Source: Gari tellinella | Lineage: Eukaryota > Mollusca > Bivalvia > Cardiida > Psammobiidae | Length of the DNA stretch: 64,000 bases | NCBI GenBank assembly: GCA_922989275.2 | Contig: OV277871.1 | Span: 31,382,693-31,446,692 of the forward strand | Reading direction: 5' to 3' | In this document: piece by piece, positions 11,380 through 22,330 of the stretch | Position numbering within the stretch: position 1 is the stretch's first letter | Layout of the letters: every line of letters starts with the position of its first letter | The notes under the pieces: generated by a model | Seen by the model: the letters and a program-made list of their open reading frames with translations, nothing else | The model's database searches: none | What the model was told of the DNA's origin: nothing | Program-made: the position numbers and the translations under genes

Positions 11380-11761
11380 TATGTCTGGCATTACAAACCT
11401 TGTACCAAACCCAAGATATTCTTCACTTGAGTACAGTACATACACCAACTATGAGGTCTCTATCGCATGTAGTTCCAAAGTTACGGCCAAGGTTAAATTC
11501 GGTCTTCTTTTACCTCTAAATTACTTCTAGATGACATTGGCCTTTGTTGGACATAACCACAGTTGAATTGCGCTCAAGAGCTTCGTGAGTTGAGTATACA
11601 CGCCAAATATAAGTCTCTATCACTTGTTGTTTCAAAGTTATACATGTACCACATGTTACGTAATATTGATGACACCCAGGCAGTCAAACAGACAGACATA
11701 GCCTGGTCTAAATTTTCATTTTCGTTTTGTTTTTTATTGAAATTTCTATCCGTATAAACGG

Positions 11762-12225
11762 TGTAGACTCTTATCGGACGTCGCATGATGCGGAGTCTAA
11801 TCAGAGTCTTCAATGTTTTCCTATGTCCCATATTAATTTCGGATCGGGATCAATTAGTTCTGATCTATTTCTTTACATTACATTTTGTTGCGTGACTGTA
11901 AGAAATTACGTACATTATAATGTATGGATGTTTTGTGAATATGTACTGTGTACATGTACAAGTAAGAAATAATAGATTCTGTTCTGTGTTGTTACATGTA
12001 TCAGACGTAGGCCGACTCGTGTTTCGCCATTCCTTTTGTGTTTAACTTAAAAACCTTCCCGGCTTAAACACCGAACACAACGTCGCGGTGTTTAGAACAA
12101 TTTGTACATGTTATTGAATTCTGATTGCGTATAGTTAAGTCTAAATGTGACACGAACCCTTTTGCCATTGCAAACAGTTAGGAACCAGCTCAGCCGTCGT
12201 CTGATTAAGCTCAAAATTGTTGGCA
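11762..12225. repeat. Two decayed H1 hairpins
   Basis: At 11,762-11,816 the arms GACTCTTATCGGACG and GAGTCTAATCAGAGTC pair imperfectly. At 12,172-12,225 GCAAACAGTTAGGAACC is followed by AGCCGTCGTCTGATTAAGC. The bases between hold no recognised gene. Confidence 0.5.
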
Positions 12226-12293
12226 ATAGAAATCAGAGTAGTATCGTGAACGAGTTCATAGGGAAATAATTACATCTAGTATGGGGCTGCTTA

Positions 12294-12540
12294 CAGCGGA
12301 GAATCTGTTATTCTTTCCCGTTTAAACGCAAACGTACGCAAACGCAAAGCACTTAAAAGTAGAAAAGTACAACTTCGGGACAATTCTGATAATTCATCTT
12401 TATCTTGGTGGCAAACAGTTTGGAGCCTGATCAGACGCCGGGTTACCCGGCGTCTGATCTGGCTCCAAACTGTTTGTATTTGAAATAATAGTTTTAGCGT
12501 AAACGCGTTTATTGGGAAAGAATAAACGTTTTCTCCACTG
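12294..12540 (-). mobile_element. MITE-A copy with intact H1
   Basis: The ends CAGCGGAGAATCTG and TTTTCTCCACTG are preserved. The hairpin is perfect around GGGTTACCC (12,411-12,477). Reading frames that cross this copy are translations of the MITE. Confidence 0.9.
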
Positions 12541-12657
12541 TACAATTCAACCAACCAATTTGCTGCCATGACGTTATTTGGTTTAAAACCAGTGCCGTTT
12601 ACTTTTATTTCTCAATTTTATTTTTAAGAAAATTGAAACAGTTATTTCGCATTGACT

Positions 12658-12717
12658 GCAAACCAGTTTTGATCCTGGCAAGATGTCGCATATTATATCA
12701 GGATCAAAACGGTTTGC
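12658..12717. repeat. H1 variant with TTTTGATCC arms and degenerate centre
   Basis: Outer arms GCAAACCAGTTTTGATCCTG and CAGGATCAAAACGGTTTGC pair well. The core AAGATGTCGCATATTATAT is unlike the CGCC core of other copies, so the outer arms have been conserved longer than the centre. Confidence 0.7.
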
Positions 12718-12731
12718 AAAAAGCCATTGTG

Positions 12732-12979
12732 CAGTGGAGAAAACGTTCTTCTTTCCCAATAAACGCGTTTACGGTAAAACTATTATTTCCGTTGTAAACA
12801 ATTTGGAGCCAGATCAGACTCCGGGTTACCCGGCGTCTGACCAGGCTCCAAACAGTTTGCCACTCAGATTAAAACTAATAATCAGAACTGTCAAACAATT
12901 GTTATTTTCTACATTTGAGCGATTTGCGTTTTGCGTTTCGTATGCATTAAAACGGTAAGGAATGACGTTTTCTCCACTG
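12732..12979 (+). mobile_element. MITE-A copy with flipped H1 centre
   Basis: The ends CAGTGGAGAAAACG and GTTTTCTCCACTG are intact. The hairpin centre reads GGGTTACCC, whereas most copies in this orientation read GGGTAACCC, so the loop is inverted relative to the element. Confidence 0.9.
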
Positions 12980-14350
12980 TACATGGGATAAGATTGGTTT
13001 AAATTGCTGCTAATAATCCACATTATTTATCGATTGCTTCAGGAGGGTATACTTGTTTATGATGTCGAGTTTCTGACATCACTTATACGAATGTATTTTG
13101 CGAAAATGTCCAGTTAATAGTTCACATAAATATTTAAAATGGATGGCCTTCGCGATAACTCTCGAGTAATGTTTCAGAAAAATATTATTCTTGAACGATA
13201 GCCAGGTAAACACATTAACATGATAGTTTTTAAAATTGCCACCACTTAATGAATTAATTGTGTAACTTATCTAGTTATTTATCACGACAACAGATACTTA
13301 ACAAGAAAAGTGTCAACAGGTTAAACAAACTTAAAATAGAAGTTGAACATGTATCAGTGCAGTCGTTTCTCGTGATTTTAACGACATCTTCGGAGTTTTC
13401 TTAAAGACTTTTCCTCAGTCCTTTGATGGACTACCCCCCCCCCCCATTTGTCTGGATAGGTGTGAAATTTAACTGGCAAAGCATGGAGCACATGTTATAC
13501 AAATCTGAATTTACCTGGTGAGGCCCCGATTATACTCATGCTCTAGTGATTTTCAATGGTTATTTCTAACCAAACTATCAAATATAAAGGTCGGGTTTCA
13601 CATGAGAAGCTTCAGTGGTTCTTTGCTAATGACAGATAAATTCTTGATTTAAGTCTCATTTGTATACATACATGTCAAATTATACATATAAAAATCACAA
13701 AGCAATGAATACAACCATTCTGAATAGAATTATAAGAGACTATGCTACATTTGTATGACATGTCCATAAGACCCATGCTTTATGCAAGGAATTTGTCTGG
13801 CAAGGTGTTAGGATATGTCTTTAATTGGTTGAATTTTATCTTTGTTTACTGCGGAGACATTGATATCGGGGAACAAACTGTTAACATCCAGATTAGACTC
13901 GGTGTTACGCGGCGTCTGATCTAGATCCAAACTGTTTGCATACTTATTTAAGTGTAACATGTATATAGCCTGGCAGCGAAAGGGTTAAATGTACGATTAC
14001 TTAAATCGCACTTAAAAATTTGGAAACTTAGCTTTTTGTTTAGCAATTTATGGCAGCCTTGTTGTATTTGGATGACTGTGGCAGTCGCAATTTATTGGTC
14101 AAAGAAACACTGTATATCAAAATAAGTATAGTACACAGTGTAGAGTTATGACGACTACAAAATGTTGTTTTTTCAGCTGGGAAAAACATAACAATTACAG
14201 TGTACAGTATTGAACCTTATTAAATTAACAATTTTTGCAATTCGATGGAAATTCGATGGCGATTCGCTTTCAATTCGATGGCGATTATTTCTAAGCGCAA
14301 TTTTCGCGATTATTTGCAAATCGATTTGCGCTTCAAACGATTCAAACGCT
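12980..14350. other. Unassigned sequence with one H1 remnant
   Basis: No gene was seen. An H1 copy at 13,873-13,939 keeps a good right arm (GCGGCGTCTGATC, GATCCAAACTGTTTGC) and a decayed left arm. A short run of C lies near 13,436. At 14,243-14,290 the word ATTCGATGG occurs three times. Confidence 0.5.
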
Positions 14351-14354
14351 TCTG

Positions 14355-14450
14355 CAATCTGATTGGTCGAGAGAATTATTTTCGTTTAATTAAGACCGAT
14401 TGTTAAAATAGAGTCGACCGGCTGCCGAGCGCCGCCATTTTATTTTCGCT
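14355..14450 (+). promoter_or_regulatory. Possible promoter of the transposase gene
   Basis: CTGATTGGT (inverted CCAAT box) is followed about 70 bases later by GCCGCCATTTT, the core of a YY1 site often found at transcription starts. An ATG with a helix-turn-helix-like reading frame begins 30-40 bases after that. The motifs are seen directly; promoter function is inferred. Confidence 0.35.
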
Positions 14451-14476
14451 GTGTTTGTCTTCGACTCAAAAGTTTG

Positions 14477-14664
14477 ATGATGGATGACGACTGTTCAAAG
14501 TTAACAGTTGGTCTGAAGATGACCTTACCAACTAAGCATTTGGTCCTTAAGTATATACAAGAGAGGAAATCTGTCGCCACTATTCAGCGGGCATTGAAAT
14601 CACGCTATGGGGTGACTGTGAGTAAAGTCACGATATAGCGCTACAAGAAACAACCCGTTAGACC
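14477..14664 (+). pseudogene. Probable first exon of Tc1/mariner-like transposase
   Basis: The frame starting MMDDDCSKLT contains LKYIQERKSVATIQRALKSR, which fits the first helix-turn-helix of Tc1/mariner or IS630-type transposases, followed by YGVTVSKVTI, an in-frame TAG at 14,636-14,638, then RYKKQPVRP. The plausible end is a GT within CCTGTAGTAAT. It has the same strand as the clear exons at 21.3, 29.9 and 35.4 kb and lies upstream of them, and it supplies the N-terminal part those exons lack. It could instead be a separate transposon remnant. The link to the downstream exons is inference. Confidence 0.42.
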
Positions 14665-15667
14665 TGTAGTAATAATGGGTTGGTTGGTTTTCTGTGACAC
14701 CGTCACCGGAAGCCAAGTCGGGCATGCGCATTGGATGCCCGCGATAATCGTGCACAAATAGCCACCAGTCCTCACTCGGAGATTTGATACCAACCTAACC
14801 ACACCTGGCTAAGTAGCTTCTGGAAACATGTAACCACTCGTCTGTGCACAGTGACCATGGGAACTCGAGGTAAGAACTTCTATAGTAGAAATACTATAGA
14901 CCCAAAAGATGTGACAGGTAAGATTATCCACTTGCTGTTTTATTCAAAAGCTTTTCTGAAACATTGTACTGATGATGCCGTATTCTATTATGCAGAGTTT
15001 AGGTATTTGCCGAAAGTCGGAATTAGTCCAGTCGTAGGTTATCATTTCGGATAACACGTACTGCCGGATAATAACAATAATATGTTTTTTTTCAGTACAT
15101 ATAACTCAGTTTTTACAAAATCTAATGATTTAAAACCTGTAAGTAATATTGTTATATTTAGAATATCATATGTACTTAAGGTTTACACTTGGATTGGGCT
15201 GAAGGTAAAGCAGACTGTTCCTAGGCCATGGTTGTAAGGAGGGGTGCTGGTGAATTCGCCTAGAGACGAACTCGCCTACAATTAGATATAGAGTAACCCA
15301 AATGGTGAATTCGCCTAGAAAGCAATTATATAATGTTTTTACGTTTTACGTTAGTTTTACTGCATACAAATCAATTATGAAGGAGTGCTATATTACATGA
15401 TGAAGATGAAATTCGATGTTTACAAAGTGTGACAAATAAGCATTGGTTTAAAAACATATGATTGTAATCACCTCAAGTTAGATTCAGGGTGAACTGATCA
15501 GCAACTTTGTCTTTCACATGAAATCTTTCAGGTAAAGAAATTAAGTTGTCTCACCAGCAAAACACGCTGGTAGTCAGTGCAGCCAACTCGGAAGGCGTTT
15601 TTCATTGCAATTGAATGCAAGTGCTGCATTTTGTTTTTTTCATCTTCCTGAATTCGTCGTTATTTAG
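14665..15667. other. Intron-like or unassigned sequence
   Basis: The segment includes a good splice-donor word (ACTCGAGGTAAGAAC near 14,865) after ATGGGAACTCGAG, which might mark a small exon, but no protein similarity supports it. Otherwise no features were seen. Confidence 0.35.
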
Positions 15668-16621
15668 CCAAAATTAGATCTACAGCTTTATCGTCCGAAT
15701 TCCCGAAAACAATTTAATATATTTACCACTACACAAGCACAGGGTTCACTATCATTTCTTCTGGATAATATTTATGTACGTTTTGGGAGTACCATATACC
15801 GCCAAGTGATTGGTATCCCTATGGGTACAAACTGTGCACCCCTTGTCGCAGACCTATTTTTGTACTGTTATGAGAGGGACTTTATGCTAAGTCTTAAACC
15901 TGATACACAGGCAGATATGATCGAAGCCTTTAACAACACATCGCGCTATCTAGATGATATTTTTAATATAGACAACCCATTTTTTGATACATTGTTTCCT
16001 TTTATTTACCCAAAAGAATTACGCCTTAATAAAACAAACGAGTCAAATTTATCGGCACCATTTTTAGATTTGGATCTTTTAATAAATAACGGAATTGTTT
16101 CTTCTAAGATTTACGATAAACGAGATGATTTTGATTTTAGTATTGTAAATTATCCTCATCTAGATGGCGTTGTTCCCCGTTCTACATCTTACGGGGTTTA
16201 TATTTCACAACTTATTTGTTTTGCTAGGGCTTGTACCTCTGTTGAGGACTTCCACATTCGTAATAAAACTATTACTGAAAAGCTTCTTAAACAGGGGTAC
16301 AGATTTCATAAACTTCGTAAAACATTTTCTAAATTATTTTATAGAAATCTTCCTCTCATTAACAAGTATAAATGTAACTTAAAGTCTTTTCTGCGGCAAG
16401 GTATTTCACATCCGGAGTTTTATGGTGATGTGATTTACAGACTTCGTAAGATTCTTGGACATATGTATTTTCAAAACCTATTTGTGAAACGTATTAGATT
16501 TTTCCTCAAAAAAGATTATGATCCAACTATATTGCTGCGCACTTCACGTTTGGTTATCGATCAATCTACAATTGATAACTATGCTTTCCTCTTTGGTTGT
16601 GCGACGACAGACAGGGCTTAG
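15668..16621 (+). pseudogene. Reverse-transcriptase fragment, Penelope-like type
   Basis: The open frame is about 318 codons long and has no internal stop, but lacks a start codon and the N-terminal half of the protein, so it is a 5'-truncated copy. Residues in order include FLLDNIYVRFG, then GIPMGTNCAPLVADLFLY (RT palm segment before the catalytic box), SRYLDDIF (the Y-x-D-D catalytic box) and APFLDLDLLI, IYDKRDDFDF and KLLKQGYRFHKLRKTF. FLDL with a following YDKRD parallels FLDTL and YRKPT of Penelope-like elements. No GIY-YIG endonuclease was found. The family is common in invertebrate genomes; placing it with Penelope-like elements is tentative. Confidence 0.7.
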
Positions 16622-17278
16622 CACTACATGATGATGTAACTCTAAAGCCGTCCTTAACCGGGAGAGTTATGTCGGATGTTCGTGCTTTGTTTTTTCTCTC
16701 CCTCTCTGTCGTACCCTGAACCCTTCCATGTCTTACAGTTACTCGTGACTACAGACTAGTCGCTTGAGTACAATTTGACCGTTGCCATAGTGGGTTATTT
16801 TTAACACGGGCTTGAATGTTTAATTCTTTCCCGTGTTACTAATAATCTTGTCATAGAATTTTGTTAGATGTTTTACATGTATTTACTTACTGTGCTGGCG
16901 GTCTTTTTTATTGTAAGGTTGTGGAACAGGGTTTATATTTTATGTACACTGTTCGTCTTTATAGGTGAATATAGGAGATACGTGTGAGGTTGGGCGCCCC
17001 TAAACCCAGGTTTAACCCCCAGTGGTTGTTAATGGTTAATTTATAATTAATTATTGATTGCTGCTGACCGTACCAAGGCGGGCTCCTATGTTCACTTTGC
17101 TTTATGTTTGTCTTGCGTATTGTTTTCTGTTTGGTGTGTGGGATTGCGTGTGTGTGTGTTTGATGTGTGTGTGTGTGTGTGTGTGTTTGTTATGGTATGG
17201 CTGTGTGTGTGTTCTGCTTTAGAGGTGGGTGTATTGTTTGTGTTGCGTTTCCTGCTTGAGTCTTCTTTCGTATTTATT
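16622..17278 (+). repeat. 3' region of the RT element, repeated at 34.0 kb
   Basis: The part at 16,868-17,278 is repeated in direct orientation at 34,043-34,459 with high identity, starting ATGTTTTACATGTATTTAC and ending TCTTTCGTATTTATT. The shared end point marks the 3' terminus of the retroelement and the different 5' breakpoints fit target-primed 5' truncation. It includes a TG-rich tract (17,145-17,190). Confidence 0.75.
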
Positions 17279-17335
17279 TCAAGCTCAATTGTCATGTGGT
17301 AATTGATAAAAAAGAAAACGTATTGAAAGAAGTTT

Positions 17336-17494
17336 GCTTTATTTTAAGCCTGCTTTAAGCTACCTCCTGCTAGAATAAAGAAAATATTCCTTACAATACA
17401 TATTCACAATCACAACTGTATAAAAGGGAACTATTTTCTACAGTGAAAGAAAATATTATAGACGTTAAAAGGCATATTTATGGGGGAATGGGTT
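17336..17494. mobile_element. MITE-D fragment, right half
   Basis: The sequence runs from the inner H2 arm (AGCCTGCTTTAAGC) to an end with GGGGGAATGGGTTAA. The left half is missing, as expected if the element broke at its hairpin. Confidence 0.6.
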
Positions 17495-17638
17495 AAATTG
17501 ATGCATGGTTCAAGCGTGACACCCTAAGTTAACTATTTAAGAATACTTTTTGCATGTGTAGTGTTGCATCTGTATACCAGTTAATTAGTATAAAACGCTC
17601 TCTGTCTTTCAGACATGTCTAATAGAATCATGCACAGC

Positions 17639-17760
17639 TTTTGGTAAAGACGGGGGTTCTATATCCGTTTTTTGTCTGTTCCTAGTCGGAAATGAGCTTC
17701 AACTGGTTTCCGACAGGAACAGACCAATTGAGGGTGTAGAATCACCCGTCTTGACCAAAA
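17639..17760. repeat. Inverted repeat with TTTTGGTAAAGACGGG arms
   Basis: Outer arms TTTTGGTAAAGACGGG and CCCGTCTTGACCAAAA and inner arms GTCTGTTCCT, TCGGAAA and TTTCCGACAGGAACAGAC pair around a short loop. It is a compact foldback not related to H1 or H2. Confidence 0.75.
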
Positions 17761-17776
17761 CATGTGCTTGATTTTT

Positions 17777-18364
17777 TATGCCCACCGCATCGACAGATGC
17801 GGAGGCATATACCGTAGTAATAGTCCTATCCGTCCGTGTGTGCGTCCGATCGTAAAAGGTCAAGTAGATTTTACCGTTTCGTCAACATCAACACCCCTTA
17901 CTCAAATGTTTGAATACTTATACAGTTGTTGCCTTGGACCATTCCCTATCCTCCAATATCACCAAACTGTCATTTTGATATTGACCTAATTTGAACTTAG
18001 AATATTTTAAATGGGCTATTTCTTGTTTAAAACTAGATTTTACGGTTTTGTCTATCATTAACACAACTCGACTACAATGCTCTGATACTAACACAGTTAT
18101 TACCTTGGATCACTACCAATCCACCCATATAACCCAACCTTGATTTTGACCTTGACCTTATTTGAACTTTGGATATTTTAAAGGTGCTCACTAGATTTTC
18201 CTGTTTCGTCTAGAACCAACACTGTCTACTACAGTGCTTTGATACTTATACAGTTATTGCCTTGGACCATTACTAACTCACCAACATTTGACCTTGACCG
18301 TGACCTAATTTTGACTTAGAAAAGATTCAGAATATATAATTGTCATGGATGCAACCGGGGACAT
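17777..18364. mobile_element. Pearl-like tandem-core element, copy 1
   Basis: The element starts TATGCCCACCGCATCGACAG with an internal hairpin (GCATCGACAGATGC), continues with a short CCGT tract, TCAAGTAGATTTTACCG and about three imperfect units of 180 bp that contain CTTATACAGTTGTTGCC and GACCTTGACC. It ends AACCGGGGACATA, the inverse of its start. A second copy lies at 34,511-35,131. Confidence 0.75.
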
Positions 18365-19238
18365 AAGCATTTATTGAACGCGCAGTTCTGTTCTCAATTT
18401 AAAATTACCATAAAAACAGGTAAATTAAAGAAATTGTAAATACCTACTTTTTGTGTCACCTGCTGTTGGCAGAGGTGACATCTAGTGATCACATTTCCGG
18501 CGTCTGTCTGTCAGTCTGTCTGTCCCTCACACTACATAACTCCTGTTATATGGAAGATTTTAAGAAGAAACTTCATTTATGGATAAGGCTTGACAAGTGG
18601 AAGCGTATTAATTGTGCACAAGGGTTATAACTCTTGATACAATATTATAAAACAGCTTGGATCCTGATCCCACATTGGTTAATGCAACCCCTGACCAAGA
18701 TCCAAACTGATTGATACTCATCAACATTACCATATATACTTTAGTCAATATTATGATTATAATACTTAGAATTGAAATTTGATCAAATAAAACCAACTGA
18801 CATTATGTCGGTTTAAGACGTTTTGATAATTCATTAGATAAGCAAAAGATGTTTGAAGCTGACAACAGTTATTCCACACTGAGAGGAATGCTAATTGGTC
18901 GTGCTTGTAGCCGATAACATTTCGCATATGGCACATGTCTGGCAGTGATCATCTTACGTTCGTGTACTTATAAAATAATTTCTACAAAAGCAGCTGACAA
19001 CATAATTTTCATAATCCGGGCGCCTAAAATGGATTCCAACTGCTTTGCACACTTGTTTTACTCTGCGACAATGTCCATGTAATTAGAAAAATATGTTGGC
19101 TACAGACTGGATACAGTATGGCGGCATCTGCTTTAAATAATTGTTGTCTGCTTTAATTTGTAAATGTTAATTTTGTGTTTTGAAATAGGAAAGTTATTTG
19201 CCTTTATACGGAGCTGTCAATGCATTGGTCATTTTAAG
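18365..19238. other. Mostly unassigned, with small repeat pieces
   Basis: At about 18,455-18,540 a hairpin (GTCACCTGCTGTTGGCAGAGGTGAC) is followed by a GTCTGT microsatellite, the same plan as the tandem-core elements. At 18,650-18,714 there is an H1 remnant (AAACAGCTTGGATCCTGATC with a decayed partner arm). No gene was seen. Confidence 0.5.
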
Positions 19239-19690
19239 CTCGACTTTTCGGAGAATATAGAGAGCTATTACAGTCATCCGTTTGTCGGCGTTGCTTGTTA
19301 AGGTTTTTGATCAACCTAGAAAATGCCATCCTCTTAAAGCATATATTGCTAATGTTGCATTTTAATTTTACCATACACATCTAACCTGCCCTCAATCATC
19401 AAGGAGGACAATTCTAGATGGTATTTGGCTGAATTATCTCCCCCTTTTGGACTTAGACATCCACAATAAGATTTTTGGTCAACTCAGAAAATGCCCGTCA
19501 CGTAAGGCATATATCACTGCAACTAATGTTTTTATTCAATAATCACTTTACCTCAAACATCTCACTCGCCCGATACTAGAGGCGGATGATTCTAGATTGT
19601 ATTTTGGTTGAATTCACTGCAACTTGTGTTTTTAATCAATAATCGCTTCACCTCAAACATATTACTTTTATTTATGCTTTTCGGTGGATT
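19239..19690. mobile_element. Tandem-core element fragment
   Basis: The left edge AGCTCGACTTTTCGGAG matches that of the element at 9,351. It is followed by TTGTTAAGG and two to three direct repeats of about 150-170 bp that share GTCAACTCAGAAAATGCC-like and CTTTACCTCAAACATCT-like words. The right end is missing. Confidence 0.55.
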
Positions 19691-19839
19691 ACCACGAAAT
19701 AACAGTGGATTATCACTTGATAATTTCTCTGCTTTAAGCAATGGAATTATCGCCACGCGCGCTTTTATTATGAATTTTCCCCGTAGGACTCCCCAAAAAT
19801 CGTAGTCAACCGTGTCTTATCGTTAAATTCCGGCAGTCC

Positions 19840-19945
19840 GATTTGTCGCGAACCATTCAACGGAAGAACACAAATCCAAAATCGGGAGCAACAACGTACT
19901 TCGGATGACGTTAAATCAGTGACGTCATCGTACGGGAAACTGTTT
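19840..19945 (-). repeat. Dispersed repeat shared with 53.6 kb (inverse copy)
   Basis: GGCAGTCCGATTTGTCGCGA followed by ACCATTCAACGGAAGAACAC and AATCGGGAGCAACAACGTA matches, in opposite orientation, the sequence at 53,586-53,698. Both copies are followed by a TGACGTCA-rich stretch. Nature unknown. Confidence 0.6.
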
Positions 19946-20224
19946 CGTTAATGTGTTCGGTTCAATGCAGATCGCAGTAAATCTTTCACACTTAGGGTGT
20001 ACTGGAGTGTAGGGTTGATAATCTCAAATGAAAGTTGTAATAATTCTTACATCAATAAATCACTGGATCCTTACTTTCTCTTAAGTGTTGTTTTTGTGTG
20101 AAAAATGCATTGGTTGCTTTTGTTTTGGAGCCAGCTGTCTTGATCACTCACTGTACTCAGAGTTTCTCACGTTCTATTTCTCGACCCATTATACTGCCCA
20201 GGGATAAATGATGCACAAGTTAAT

Positions 20225-20490
20225 TAGTTTGGCATTTATTTTACCCATTATCCCATAAATACACCTTTCTACGCCTCTAAAATATTCCTGTATTAAAGGA
20301 ATAGTTCCAATTTATACCATCACAAATACCTTGTATAGGGAATATTTTCTATGTTCTAGCAGGTGGTAGCTTAAAAATCATCATGAAATTAAAGCAGAAT
20401 GCACCCTAATGGACATTTCGCTTTACTTTCAACCTTCTTTAATTGTTCTTCTATCTTCGGAACTAGAAACAGGCTATGTGGTGCAACTAG
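20225..20490. mobile_element. MITE-D copy, degenerate
   Basis: Left part ACCCATTATCCCATAAATAC, internal TTCCAATTTATACC and H2 arms (AATTAAAGCAGAATGCACC, GCTTTACTTTCAACC) and the right part GGAACTAGAAACAGGCTATG are in the usual order. The flanking TTAA sites are not recognisable. Confidence 0.6.
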
Positions 20491-20595
20491 CAGTTTGTTA
20501 ATTACTTTTAATATGTATATAGGCTTTGCCTATGGACGGAAAAAAGCAAAATTATACTAATGAAAACGGAATAGATCTATCACCAGTGTGTATCA

Positions 20596-20672
20596 GTTCG
20601 TTGTGTATTCCAGATCACACTCGAGGCTACGCCTCTCGTGACTGAGATCTGAATTACACAACCGACTCGAAC
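20596..20672. repeat. Foldback palindrome with CTACG centre
   Basis: GTTCGTTGTGTATTCCAGATC pairs imperfectly with GATCTGAATTACACAACCGACTCGAAC (written here without its internal mismatches). The centre ACTCGAGGCTACGCCTCTCG repeats the ACTCG/CTACG design of the foldback at 6.4 kb. A small perfect palindrome, ACGGAAAAAGGC and its inverse, lies at about 21,066-21,091. Confidence 0.6.
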
Positions 20673-21254
20673 TTTTATTTTATACCTAAATTGTTTGGGA
20701 CAAGATCTATATGTTGTTAAACCAAATAATCAAATAGATCTATAAGCACGTTAAAAGTTAAAACTCCTCCGTACACCTATAATGCAATCTGAAACTATTT
20801 TTGGAAGTCATATGACCACCAATAAGTGTTTGGGATTATTCATGCTTAAAATGGTTTAAAAATAGCACCGAAATCGGGAATTCCGAAACGTCACGCACAA
20901 CTCTTCGTAAAAGCCGTGACGTCATCATCCAAGATGTCAGCCCCCATGTTTTGTAGTTGCCTAGTTTTGAGGAAATTATTCACGCGCAAATCAAACACTT
21001 TTCAAAGTCTGTCAGTGATTGAATAAAATTGGAATACCTTTGATTTTATCATGCATTACTTAAGAACGGAAAAAGGCAAGCCTTTTTCCGTAATATTCAT
21101 TGTATAACCAGATGCCCGTTAATATTCATAACCAGATGCCTAATTAAAATTAAAAGTAAAGCAGAAAACTGCTGAAGGAGTATTTATTCTGCTTCACTTT
21201 CATTATTGACCTTACACCATTAAAAGTCTAAATAAACCTTTTTATCATTTACAG

Positions 21255-21628
21255 ACCACAGAAGCTGCTGCCATTACATGTACAAATAGTTATACAACCA
21301 TGAGCTTTCATCCAAAAGCATTAGAGAAAAGTTGCTGGATACTTTTAATGTGGCTGTATCAAGACAATACATATCAAAGATTAGGCACACTCTTGGTTGG
21401 ACAACTAAAAGAGTGAAATATTGCCAGCTGTTCACCAACAAGAATAAGAAACTGAGAGTTGATTGGTATTTGAATACTTTATCAACACGGGAGGAGTTCA
21501 AGGACATTGTCTTTACAGATGAGACAACAATAGAAATGTCTGCAAATGGAAGGATATTTTTCTTTCGAAAAACACCAAATCTGGACAAGCTACCTGCAAC
21601 AGCAAGCTAGCCAAAGCATTTATACAAG
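21255..21628 (+). pseudogene. Tc1/mariner-like transposase, exon with first catalytic D
   Basis: The exon follows an acceptor (TATCATTTACAG) and ends at a donor, TACAAG followed by GTAAAG. After a probable frameshift near 21,297 the protein reads SIREKLLDTFNVAVSRQYIS (second helix-turn-helix), then GWTTKRVKYCQLFTNKNKK, and EEFKDIVFTDETTIEM, whose D at 21,518-21,520 is the first catalytic aspartate. The end reads LPATAS, an in-frame TAG, PKHLYK. In related transposases PKH..K runs straight into VHVWGG, and here VHMWAG opens the exon at 29,935, so the intron is phase 0. The exon order, frames and splice sites are seen directly; function is lost. Confidence 0.8.
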
Positions 21629-21724
21629 GTAAAGGAATTTTGGTTTAGACGTTTTCTCATAATGGTAAAAACTTATTACATTTAAGTTTAGAAAAAACAT
21701 TATTTTGACTTATCTTATTAAGTG

Positions 21725-22330
21725 CAAGGCAGCTCATGGGATCAAAACTATCCTGTTAGTTTTTGACAGAGAAAAAAACATGTAGGTCAAACAAAGGTAA
21801 ACATTCCCTATGACAATTAGGCCCCAGAACCATGACACCGTAAGAAGGTCCCTTGAGGCATATGGGAAGTTTTTAGCCCCAAGGTGATGAAACTGGATCA
21901 AGGCAAGCTTTGTTGTCTCTCTGACAACTCTTGATAAACTTAAAGTTTGTAGTTGAAACATCTCAATAATTATCGAGGTTTTTAACTAGAAACTTGGTAT
22001 ACTTGTTTTGAATACTTGTTTAGTATAAAAAAGGAAACTAACATTTAAATGCACGTAAACCTCGGATTTGTCATGTGTGCCAGAGTTATTGCCCTTAGTC
22101 TGACCTAGAATTTGTTGATCAAATTTCTCAATAACTATCGTTTAGGTAGGTATTTACCTGAATGTTTAAATACTTGCTAAGTATCAAATTGGCGTCACAA
22201 GACAGATTTATAACCCTGAGATTTGTCATGTCAGAGTAGTTGTCCTTGTTTTGACATAGAATCACTTTTATTGAAGTTCTCATTGACACATTGAGTACAA
22301 GTTATTTACTTATTATAAATAATATTTGTT
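21725..22330. repeat. Diverged tandem-core repeat fragment
   Basis: Two imperfect units resemble the 154 bp unit at 9.5-10.5 kb (CTCAATAACTATC, TTACCTGAATGTTTAAATAC, GAGTTATTGCCCTTAG). The left part, near 21,770-21,850, contains CTATGACAATTAGGCCCCAG, which also occurs in altered form near 47,220. Confidence 0.5.

Noticed and set aside
14851..15054. 67-codon frame starting MTMGTRGKNF
   Set aside because: No similarity recognised; it contains a consensus donor site inside, so it cannot be a simple exon. Kept only as a possible small exon before GTAAG.
17054..17302. Short cysteine/valine-rich frame and its antisense
   Set aside because: Created by the TG microsatellite in the retroelement 3' tail.
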